64,000 nt of DNA, from NCBI GenBank assembly GCA_035949375.1, contig DASZIG010000068.1:7477-71476 (forward strand), given 5' to 3'. Positions 16,706-23,840 of the stretch are shown in pieces. The position numbers were made by a program, and so were the translations under genes. The stretch's first letter is position 1, and every line of letters starts with the position of its first letter. The DNA is from Gp13-AA77 sp035949375. Its GTDB lineage: Bacteria > Acidobacteriota > Terriglobia > UBA7540. The notes under the pieces are model-generated. The model was not told where the DNA came from, made no database searches, and saw only the letters and a list, made by a program, of their open reading frames with translations.

Positions 16706-17488
16706 CTACCGCCCGGGCCCGAGCTCTGAGATCCACGCCTTGGGAGTAGCCCCAAAGGTCCTTCGGAAGAGCGCGACGAGAGCGTTCGGTTGTTGATAAC
16801 CCACTGCGAACGCCGCCTCCTTCACGCTCGATCCGGAGACCAGCAGCTCGACCGCTTTCATCAGCCGCACATGCCTCCGCCAGGTTTCGAAGTCGGTGCC
16901 GACATCCTTCTGAAAGGTCCGTTCGAGCGTCCTGACGCTGATTCCGGCGGAAGCGCACGTTGCCTTCAACGTCTCCTGCAGCCGGAGGTCTTCCATCACA
17001 GCTCGTGCGACACCGAGGGCCCGGCGATCGAGCGGAAGCGAAAGCACGACCGGTACCGGCGAAGCGCGCTCCAGTTCAGCGACCATTAGCCTGGCGAACG
17101 CGGAATCGATCGGGCGGTCAATTCGCAGACTGCCCAGGCGCACGATTTCGAAGACAAGCTCGCGGAGCAGGGGGCGCACGTGCAGCACGGCGCATTGCGG
17201 CGGCAGACCGGCAAGGCCCGGGCGCAGGTAAAGAGTGCGCATGGAAACCGACTCGGGCATGCGAATCTGATGCAGGGTCCGCGCCGGAATCCAAAGGCCG
17301 AAGTGCGGCGGGATCATCCAGAGCTTTTGGCCCGAAGATACGTGCATCACGCCGCGGCTGGCATAGATCAGTTGATCGGATCCGTGCGCGTGGGGCGCCA
17401 CGTCGGAGTCACGCGGGTAGTCGCGGGCCAGGGTCGATACGGAAATGCCCCTCTTGGGATCGTTCTCCCTGACCAGGGGATGGCGCAT
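16706..17488 (-). CDS. AraC-family transcriptional regulator
   Basis: A 260-residue regulator with an N-terminal cupin-like sensing domain (HAHGSDQLIYASRGVMHV, then IPPHFGLWIPARTLHQIRM) and a C-terminal pair of helix-turn-helix motifs (SAGISVRTLERTFQ and VKEAAFAVGYQQPNALVALF). This resembles the AraC group that carries a RmlC-like cupin. Translation is placed at ATG 17488 (MRHPLVREND); an in-frame TTG at 17560 would add 24 residues without domain homology. It is divergent from the small secreted-protein gene at 17599. A 9-bp inverted repeat, GCGCATAAG (17483-17491) and CTTATGCGC (17550-17558), lies in the shared intergenic region and could be an operator, although one arm overlaps the start codon. 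Confidence 0.87.
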   Translation of the reverse strand: MRHPLVRENDPKRGISVSTLARDYPRDSDVAPHAHGSDQLIYASRGVMHVSSGQKLWMIPPHFGLWIPARTLHQIRMPESVSMRTLYLRPGLAGLPPQCAVLHVRPLLRELVFEIVRLGSLRIDRPIDSAFARLMVAELERASPVPVVLSLPLDRRALGVARAVMEDLRLQETLKATCASAGISVRTLERTFQKDVGTDFETWRRHVRLMKAVELLVSGSSVKEAAFAVGYQQPNALVALFRRTFGATPKAWISELGPGR

Positions 17489-17598
17489 AAGAGATATATT
17501 ATGCCGCAACAGCCTGCTTGCGACAGGCGCGAAATCAGCGCATCCTGCCCTTATGCGCAACTACCTGAAGGGCGCAAACCGTAACCAGGAGATAAGCC

Positions 17599-17988
17599 AT
17601 GATGAAACGAATCGTGATTGCAGTGGCAGTAGCGGCGGTCTTTCTCACCGGGGCCTACAGGCTTTCGGCGGCAGGAACTGATGAGACACAAACCTTGAAA
17701 GGCTACGTCACAGACACATATTGCGGCTTCAATCGCGTCAGCAGGCCGCCCAGAAAAGAGTGCACGCTGAGCTGCGTGCGCGACCAACACGCCAAGTATG
17801 CCTTCTTCAATTTCGCCGATAAGAAGGTGTACATTCTGAATCCGCAGAGCGAAGCGGCCAAGTACGCGGGGCAAACGGTGGAGGTGACAGGCACCGTGGG
17901 CGGGAGCGAACAATTCACCACGATGAAGGGGCAGGACTCGGGCGCGATTATCACGGCGTCCTCGATCACACCCGAAAGCACGAAATAA
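17599..17988 (+). CDS. Small exported protein, likely OB-like fold
   Basis: A 129-residue protein with a clean signal peptide (MMKRIVIAVAVAAVFLTGAYRLSA) and a ~100-residue secreted domain. It has three cysteines, in TYCGF and KECTLSC, then a KYAFFNFADKKVYIL strand pair and QTVEVTGTVGG. The arrangement (a short GYVTDTYCG start, paired cysteines, then a KVTVTG-like strand) is one I have seen in small secreted proteins of Acidobacteria, but I know no function. AGGAG lies 8 bases before ATG 17599; ATG 17602 is a near-equal choice. The divergent AraC gene is the obvious candidate regulator. Confidence 0.75.
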   Translation: MMKRIVIAVAVAAVFLTGAYRLSAAGTDETQTLKGYVTDTYCGFNRVSRPPRKECTLSCVRDQHAKYAFFNFADKKVYILNPQSEAAKYAGQTVEVTGTVGGSEQFTTMKGQDSGAIITASSITPESTK

Positions 17989-18054
17989 GGCTGGCAATGC
18001 GGGTAAAATGCGTGCTGGTGCCGTTTGCGGAGAATTCGGTTCCATGGCGGGACG

Positions 18055-20304
18055 GTGAAGGCAGCCGCACCCGCGAGAACTGCCGTGATCTTGCGCGCAA
18101 AGAAAGCCTTGCGACCGCTCGCCCTCGCCGTCGCGCTTTTGCCCGCCGTGCGTCCACCGGAGATGCGCTCCGGAGGCGCAGCAACGCCGTCTGCCGCTTC
18201 CGGACAGGCCTCGGCCGGCAATACGGGCACTGGGCCCGTCATGCGTTCCGGTGTTCCGTTTGGCTTCACCCCCGCCAGCTTTGAGAATGAGCATCGGTGG
18301 GAGAAACGCTATCTGAGGCTGCCGAAACCGGGACAATGCAGCCGCTATCTGCGCCGGCTGACTTCGGAACCCCACGTGGCGGGGACGCCCGGCGATCGGC
18401 GCTTGACCGACTATATCGCCGGCGAGTTTCGGCGCGACGGCTTGGAAACTGAGATCGTCGAGTATAAGGTCCTGCTCTCGTATCCCAGGCGCGCGGCGCT
18501 CGACCTCACGGAACCTGTGCAGGTCGCGCTCGCGCATCCGGAGCCGCCGATTCACGGGGATCGCGCAACCGAGGTCGGCGACCCGCTGGCGCACGTCCCG
18601 TGGAACGCCTACTCACCGTCGGCCGACATCACGGCTCCGGTGGTGTACGCCAATTACGGCACCTCCGAGGACTACGACCGCTTGCTGTCGCTGGGCGCGA
18701 CCGTGCGCGGACGAATCGTGCTGGTGCGCTATTTCCACGGGTATCGCGGCGGCAAGAGCCTGGAGGCGGAAAAACGTGGGGTGGCCGGCGTGCTCGTTTA
18801 CTCCGATCCTGCCGAGGACGGCGCACCGCGGGGCAGCGTTTACCCCAAGGGTCCATGGGGACCGCTGGCGCATTTTCAGCGCGGCGCTGTCGTCTATGAC
18901 TTCATCGTGCCTGGCGATCCGCTGACGCCGGGATGGGCTTCCACCGAGGGCGCGCGGCGCATTCCCGAGTCCGCGTCCAGGATTCTGCCCGCGATTCCGA
19001 TGATGCCGCTCTCGGCCGCGGACGCCCGGGAGATTCTCCGCCGCCTCACGGGTCCGGCAGTGCCGGGCGCGTGGCAGGGAGGCCTTCCCTTCCCTTATCA
19101 CATCGGCGACGGCTCGACCCGAGTGCATCTGCATCTGGAAATGGAGAATCGCGTGACGCCAATCTGGGATGTGATTGGGAAAATCCGCGGCCGGGACCAG
19201 CCGGACAAGCTGGTGATTCTTGGCAATCATCATGACGCCTGGGTCTACGGCGCTGTAGACCCGGCGAGCGGCACCGCCGCCATGCTCGAGACCGCGCGCG
19301 CCATGGGAAAGCTTCTGCGCGCCGGATTTCGTCCGCGGCGCACGCTGGTGTTCGGGAGCTGGGACGCGGAGGAATACACGCTGACCGGCTCAACGGAGTG
19401 GGGCGAGGAGTTCGAAGATGACTTGAAGAAGAACGCCGTGGCCTGCCTCAATGTCGATTCCGCCACCAGCGGCCGGAACCTGGCGGTCAGCCTGGTTCCT
19501 TCGCTGCTGCGCGCGGTGACGGAAGCCGCCGGCGCAGTCCGTGACCCCGCCACCGGCCAGTCGCTCTACGAGCGCTGGGCGGGCGAACGCGAGTCCCTGA
19601 ACATCCGCAGCTATGCGGTGCCCGGAGCCGGAGGCGGCGGGGTCCCTTTCGGAATCCTGGGCGGCGGCTCGGATTTCATGGTCTTTCTGCAGCACGACGG
19701 CGTCCCCTCGGCCGACCTGGCCTTCGACGGACCGTACGGCGTCTATCACTCACTCTATGACGATTTCGATTGGATGAAAAAGTTCGGTGATCCAGGATTC
19801 GAATATCACGCCGCCATGAGCCGCCTGTGGGGATTGCTGGCCTTGCGGCTGGCGGATGCCGATCTGGAGCCGTTCGACTACGCGGCCTACGCGAGCGAAG
19901 TCGAGGCCTACGTGAATAGCCTCGAACCCCAGGCGCCCGCGGACTTCGCCGCCGTTACCCTCGATCCCCTGATCGAGCGCTGCCGGCGCTGGCATGACGC
20001 CGCCGCGAAGGTGACGGCGCGCCTCGAGAGCTGGCGCACTTCCGGACAGGGTCTTGACGATCGGGAGGCCGCGCGCATCAACGACTGCCTGAGCTCTGAG
20101 GAGCGCGCGCTGCTCGAACCGGAAGGGATTCCCGCGCGGCCGTGGTTCCGCCACCTCGTCTACGCGCCGCTGCCGAGTTATGAGGCTGAGACTCTGCCGG
20201 GGCTGCGGGAGGCTTTGGCCGCGCGCGACTTCGAACGCGCGCGGGCGCAGGCGGCGCGGCTGGGCGAGGCGCTGGACCGCGCCGCCGCCTGCCATCTGAA
20301 CTGA
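18055..20304 (+). CDS. M28 family metallopeptidase, glutamate carboxypeptidase II (PSMA)-like
   Basis: An exported zinc aminopeptidase-like enzyme of about 750 residues with the three-part PSMA layout: an N-terminal segment, a PA domain (roughly from VYANYGTSEDYDRLL through EKRGVAGVLVYSDPAEDG), the M28 catalytic domain, and a C-terminal dimerisation-like helical domain. The di-zinc ligands are visible in order: NHHDAWVYGAVDPASG (His and bridging Asp), FGSWDAEEYTLTGS (catalytic and metal Glu), LNVDSATSG (Asp) and GVYHSLYDDF (His). It likely trims C-terminal acidic residues or short peptides in the periplasm. The start is uncertain: GTG 18055 and GTG 18085 both precede a signal-like segment (ALAVALLPAV), and TTG 18025 is possible. 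Convergent with the diguanylate cyclase gene. Confidence 0.92.
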   Translation: MKAAAPARTAVILRAKKALRPLALAVALLPAVRPPEMRSGGAATPSAASGQASAGNTGTGPVMRSGVPFGFTPASFENEHRWEKRYLRLPKPGQCSRYLRRLTSEPHVAGTPGDRRLTDYIAGEFRRDGLETEIVEYKVLLSYPRRAALDLTEPVQVALAHPEPPIHGDRATEVGDPLAHVPWNAYSPSADITAPVVYANYGTSEDYDRLLSLGATVRGRIVLVRYFHGYRGGKSLEAEKRGVAGVLVYSDPAEDGAPRGSVYPKGPWGPLAHFQRGAVVYDFIVPGDPLTPGWASTEGARRIPESASRILPAIPMMPLSAADAREILRRLTGPAVPGAWQGGLPFPYHIGDGSTRVHLHLEMENRVTPIWDVIGKIRGRDQPDKLVILGNHHDAWVYGAVDPASGTAAMLETARAMGKLLRAGFRPRRTLVFGSWDAEEYTLTGSTEWGEEFEDDLKKNAVACLNVDSATSGRNLAVSLVPSLLRAVTEAAGAVRDPATGQSLYERWAGERESLNIRSYAVPGAGGGGVPFGILGGGSDFMVFLQHDGVPSADLAFDGPYGVYHSLYDDFDWMKKFGDPGFEYHAAMSRLWGLLALRLADADLEPFDYAAYASEVEAYVNSLEPQAPADFAAVTLDPLIERCRRWHDAAAKVTARLESWRTSGQGLDDREAARINDCLSSEERALLEPEGIPARPWFRHLVYAPLPSYEAETLPGLREALAARDFERARAQAARLGEALDRAAACHLN

Positions 20305-20305
20305 T

Positions 20306-21118
20306 TTACGGCTCGAGCGCCGCCGGGCGAAGGGAGCGCTTTTCCCCATACAGCCGGGCGTCAACCTCGGCGATGTCCTGCTCCGCGCTCTGGCCCGCAC
20401 GATGCGTGTAAAGGCCCAGGCTGAGCGAAATCCCCAACTCGCCTGAACGCTCCCACTCTGCCATCTTCTCGCGAATTCTGGCCACCACGGCATTCGCGCC
20501 GCCCTCCTCGGTTTCCGACAGCACCAGCAGAAACTCGTCGCCTCCATAGCGCACCACGGAGTCCGATCCGCGCACGCACGCTTTCAGGATCGCTGCGGTT
20601 TCCGTCAGCACCTCGTCGCCCATCACGTGTCCGTAACGGTCGTTGATTTGTTTGAAGCGATCAAGGTCGCACATGACCAGCGTCAAGGGCCGATGATTGC
20701 GCTCGGCGCGGGCGATCTCACTGCGCAGCAGGCCGGGCAGAAACCGGCGGTTGAACACGTGGGTGACGGCGTCGATCATTCCGGCTGAGCGCTCCGACTC
20801 AGCCAGTTGGCGCTCCTCGATGACCAGCAGAGTGAGCTTGCGTATCTGCAACTCGCGACGGACCAGGTAGAGCGCCAGGAGAATGAGCAGGACCAGGGCC
20901 ACGAAAAGAATCGGGGGCGGGATCTTGATGTCGATCGATTCCTGCAGCCAGAAACTGGAACGGAAGAAGAGGCTGACGGCGCCCAGTACGAGTATCGCGA
21001 TCGCCAGCAGGCTCACGGCGCCTGCCAGGCGGTTGCGCGCGTCGAGGCGGGCAAGCTCCACCTTGAGCCGGCCCTGCCAGCTCAGGCGCGCACCCGGGTC
21101 CGCTTTGCCGCGCTCCAT
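20306..21118 (-). CDS. Membrane-bound diguanylate cyclase (GGDEF)
   Basis: A 270-residue protein that makes cyclic di-GMP from two GTP. Two transmembrane helices (AVSLLAIAILVLGAVSLFF and ILFVALVLLILLALYLV) are followed by a short coiled linker and a GGDEF domain with the intact active-site motif RYGGDEFLLVL. The RGSD five residues before it is an RxxD inhibitory site, so product feedback is expected. ATG 21118 is preferred; the long upstream extension of the open frame lies inside the aldehyde dehydrogenase gene and has no domain. The periplasmic loop between the helices is short, so a sensory ligand domain is not evident. Confidence 0.92.
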   Translation of the reverse strand: MERGKADPGARLSWQGRLKVELARLDARNRLAGAVSLLAIAILVLGAVSLFFRSSFWLQESIDIKIPPPILFVALVLLILLALYLVRRELQIRKLTLLVIEERQLAESERSAGMIDAVTHVFNRRFLPGLLRSEIARAERNHRPLTLVMCDLDRFKQINDRYGHVMGDEVLTETAAILKACVRGSDSVVRYGGDEFLLVLSETEEGGANAVVARIREKMAEWERSGELGISLSLGLYTHRAGQSAEQDIAEVDARLYGEKRSLRPAALEP

Positions 21119-21183
21119 ACGGATTCTTCCGGCCGCAGCGCGCGGGGGATACGACCTGCACTCGCGGGCGCGCCGGATCGAGG

Positions 21184-22743
21184 CTATGCGTCTAGCTTCT
21201 CCGCCACGGTTTTCGCCTGGGTAAAGAGCAGCAGATAGTCGGGACCGCCGGCCTTGGAGTCCGTGCCGGACATGTTGAATCCGCCAAAAGGATGCCCGCC
21301 CACCAGCGCTCCCGTGCACTTGCGGTTCAGATACAGGTTCCCGACGTGGAAGGTCTCGGCGGCCTTCGCGAGTTTCTGCCGGTCCTTGGTATACACGGCG
21401 CCGGTCAGTCCGTATTCGGTGTTATTCGCGATCTCCAGGGCCTCGTCGAAGTCTTTCGCCTTGATCACCGCCAGCACAGGGCCGAAGATCTCCTCCTGCG
21501 CCAGCCGGGCCTGCGGCCCCACGTCCGCAATCACCGTAGGCGCGATAAAGTGCCCTTCACTCGAGGTGGTGCGGCCGCCGGTGACGAGGCGCCCCTCCCG
21601 CTTGCCCGTCTCGATGTATTCCAGGATCGTCTTCTCCGCGCCACCGTTGATCACAGGACCCATGTCTGTGCCTGGGTCGCTCGGGGGTCCTACCTTCAGG
21701 GCCTCGACCCGCTGCTTCAACTTATCCAGAAAAGCGTCATACACGTTCTCCACGACGATGGCCCGGGAGCACGCCGAACACTTCTGCCCCTGAAAACCGA
21801 AAGCCGCGGCCGTCACGCCGTCAGCAGCCAGGTCGAGATCGGTTTCGCTGTCGACCACGATCGAGTCCTTGCCGCCCATCTCGGCGACCACGCGTTTCAC
21901 CCAGATCTGGCCGGGCTGATGCCTCGCCGCCAGCTCGTTGATGTGTAGTCCGACCTCTTTCGAGCCCGTAAAAGCCACATAGCGCGTGCGAGGATGCGCC
22001 ACCAGAGGATCGCCGATGGTCGAGCCCGAGCCCGGAAGAAAATTCACGACGCCCGGCGGCATTCCAGCCTGCTCGAGAACCTCAAAGAACTTGTAGGCGA
22101 TGGCGGGCGAGTCACTCGAAGGCTTCAGCACCACGGTGTTGCCGGAGACGATCGATGCCGTGGTCATGCCGGTCAGAATCGCCAGTGGAAAGTTCCAGGG
22201 AGGAATGACGATGCCGACGCCGAGCGGGATGTAGCGCAGGTAGTTGTTCTCGCCCGGCACAGGCGTCAAGGGCGCGGGACGGTCCAGGCGCAGCATCTCG
22301 CGGCCGTAGTATTCACAGAAATCGATGGACTCCGCTACGTCAGCGTCCGCTTCCGCCCAGGACTTGCCTACCTCAAACACCAGCCATGCGTTGTAGTAAT
22401 ACTTGTCGTCGCGCAAAATCCGAGCGGCCTCGAGCAGGACGCTGACACGACGCTCCGCCGGAGTCCGGCTCCACGCCTTGAAGGCCTCTTCCGCCGTGCG
22501 AATCGCTCGCTCCGCGAGTTCGCGTGTCGCTTTAGAAAAACTGCCCACCACCTGGTTCTTCTCAGCGGGATTGTAAGAGATGAGCCGGTCATCGGTGCGA
22601 ATGCGTTCCCCGCCAATCACAAGGTCGTAGTCGCGACCGAGCTCACTTCGCACTCTGTCCACGGCTTCCGTCATTTTGCGCCCGTGCTCGGGATTCTTTT
22701 TGAAATCCGACAGAGGCTCGTTGCTAAATTCGGCAAGTTCCAT
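21184..22743 (-). CDS. pruA: L-glutamate gamma-semialdehyde dehydrogenase (PruA/RocA type)
   Basis: A 519-residue NAD-dependent aldehyde dehydrogenase that completes proline breakdown by oxidising glutamate semialdehyde (from P5C) to glutamate. The catalytic cysteine is in FQGQKCSACSRAIV, the general-base glutamate in VAEMGGKDSIVV, and the cofactor motif is FTGSKEVG. IPPWNFPLAI and NRKCTGALVGGHPFGGFNMSGT are typical of the PruA/RocA branch. ATG 22743 is chosen over the upstream start because the extra 26 residues carry no homology and GGGGAGGG lies upstream. No proline dehydrogenase gene is adjacent. Only 65 bases separate it from the diguanylate cyclase, so co-transcription is possible. Confidence 0.93.
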   Translation of the reverse strand: MELAEFSNEPLSDFKKNPEHGRKMTEAVDRVRSELGRDYDLVIGGERIRTDDRLISYNPAEKNQVVGSFSKATRELAERAIRTAEEAFKAWSRTPAERRVSVLLEAARILRDDKYYYNAWLVFEVGKSWAEADADVAESIDFCEYYGREMLRLDRPAPLTPVPGENNYLRYIPLGVGIVIPPWNFPLAILTGMTTASIVSGNTVVLKPSSDSPAIAYKFFEVLEQAGMPPGVVNFLPGSGSTIGDPLVAHPRTRYVAFTGSKEVGLHINELAARHQPGQIWVKRVVAEMGGKDSIVVDSETDLDLAADGVTAAAFGFQGQKCSACSRAIVVENVYDAFLDKLKQRVEALKVGPPSDPGTDMGPVINGGAEKTILEYIETGKREGRLVTGGRTTSSEGHFIAPTVIADVGPQARLAQEEIFGPVLAVIKAKDFDEALEIANNTEYGLTGAVYTKDRQKLAKAAETFHVGNLYLNRKCTGALVGGHPFGGFNMSGTDSKAGGPDYLLLFTQAKTVAEKLDA

Positions 22744-23126
22744 TGAATCGTGTCCCTCCCCAAGCATAATAACATTAACGGCATCGGCGCCTTGCTCAGT
22801 CGCTCCCGCGGCGCGCGACATCGGCGGCCAGGGGGAGGACGTCTCTCCGCGGAGAAGGAGCAGCCCCCTGATTCATTGATTAGAAAGATGTTAGGCCTGT
22901 AACAAGAAGGTGATAAATAATTAGGTAACACGTCTTGACCGGATTGCACGGTTTGGTATATGCTCTCTGTGGGTTCTATAGCAGGATTGGGGTTTTTGCC
23001 TTTACCTCGGTCAGCGGGGCGAGAAGCCTACTTTGTCGAAAAGCTGACACGAGGAAGCGATCTCTCGGTAGTTGGTTGTACCGCTCAAGTGCCAGATCGC
23101 GCGGTGACCGGCGTCGAGGGGGGTTC
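22744..23126. other. 383-base intergenic region between divergent genes
   Basis: It holds no supported gene. The centre (about 22870-22990) is clearly richer in A+T than its surroundings and contains the promoter-like sequence listed separately. The last 150 bases would be the 5' untranslated region of the PEP-CTERM gene. Confidence 0.6.
22935..22964 (+). promoter_or_regulatory. Possible sigma-70-type promoter of the PEP-CTERM gene
   Basis: TTGACC at 22935-22940 is a near-consensus -35 box. TATATG at 22957-22962 (16-base spacer) or TATGCT at 22959-22964 (18-base spacer) can serve as the -10 box. It lies in an AT-rich stretch about 165 bases before the ATG at 23127. The assignment rests on sequence only. 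Confidence 0.35.
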
Positions 23127-23756
23127 ATGCGAGCTTTACTGGTTGCGCCCATAATCGCGGTATTACTCGGGACGGCGAGTTCACCCACTCCCGCGGTCGC
23201 TGGCACGCTACGCCCTTCAACTCAGAGTGCTTACACCGTAAGTAATCTCAATAATCAAGACCTTTCGTCGTTAGTCTCGAGTTCTCCCGCTTCGTTCGAT
23301 CCCACATCCGCAACCTACGTCTTCGAAAACACTGATTCCAAACTCGCGATGGCCGACGGCTCCTCCGCATCATGCGCGGGTGGGGGACCGCAGCCTTTGA
23401 ACAGGCCCGTCGCCGGACCGGTTTCAAAGAGACGGCACCAGACCCCGATGGGACAGGGGCCCTGCCAGTCAGGCCAGAGTCCTTCAAATCCTCCGAATTC
23501 CATTCTGCCGAATCCCTTGGTACCTCCGGCAGGAACCCAGGCGTCGCTTGGCAGCCAGGTACCGGATATCACGCGGCCCGGCGGCGGCGACTCAGGTAAA
23601 AAGCGTCACGCCGCGCCAACCACGCTCCCGGGCGGCAGTGGCACGCCCGCCGTGCCGGAGCCAGGCAGCTTGCTGCTTCTCGGTTCGGGCTTGTTGACCC
23701 TGGCCCTTGTCGCGCGTCGTCGGCGAGTCGCCCGAGCGGCGCCTCCCGCACGCTAG
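23127..23756 (+). CDS. PEP-CTERM sorting-domain protein
   Basis: A 209-residue exported protein with a signal peptide (RALLVAPIIAVLLGTASS) and a C-terminal sorting signal: PEP at the start of VPEPGSLLLLGSG, a hydrophobic helix, then the basic cluster ARRRRVARA. In known systems such proteins are processed by an exosortase and linked to exopolysaccharide or the cell surface; no exosortase gene is in this window. The middle is low-complexity and rich in Pro, Ser, Asn and Gly, with no recognised domain. ATG 23127 is supported by GAGGGGGG just upstream; the longer open frame from 22935 has no signal peptide at its start. Confidence 0.85.
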   Translation: MRALLVAPIIAVLLGTASSPTPAVAGTLRPSTQSAYTVSNLNNQDLSSLVSSSPASFDPTSATYVFENTDSKLAMADGSSASCAGGGPQPLNRPVAGPVSKRRHQTPMGQGPCQSGQSPSNPPNSILPNPLVPPAGTQASLGSQVPDITRPGGGDSGKKRHAAPTTLPGGSGTPAVPEPGSLLLLGSGLLTLALVARRRRVARAAPPAR

Positions 23757-23840
23757 CCGTTCGCAGTATTTCCGAATCAAGACACTGAAGGCAGGTTCGT
23801 GTTGAGGTGCGCCGTGCGGCAGGAGGGGCTTGACGTTTGA

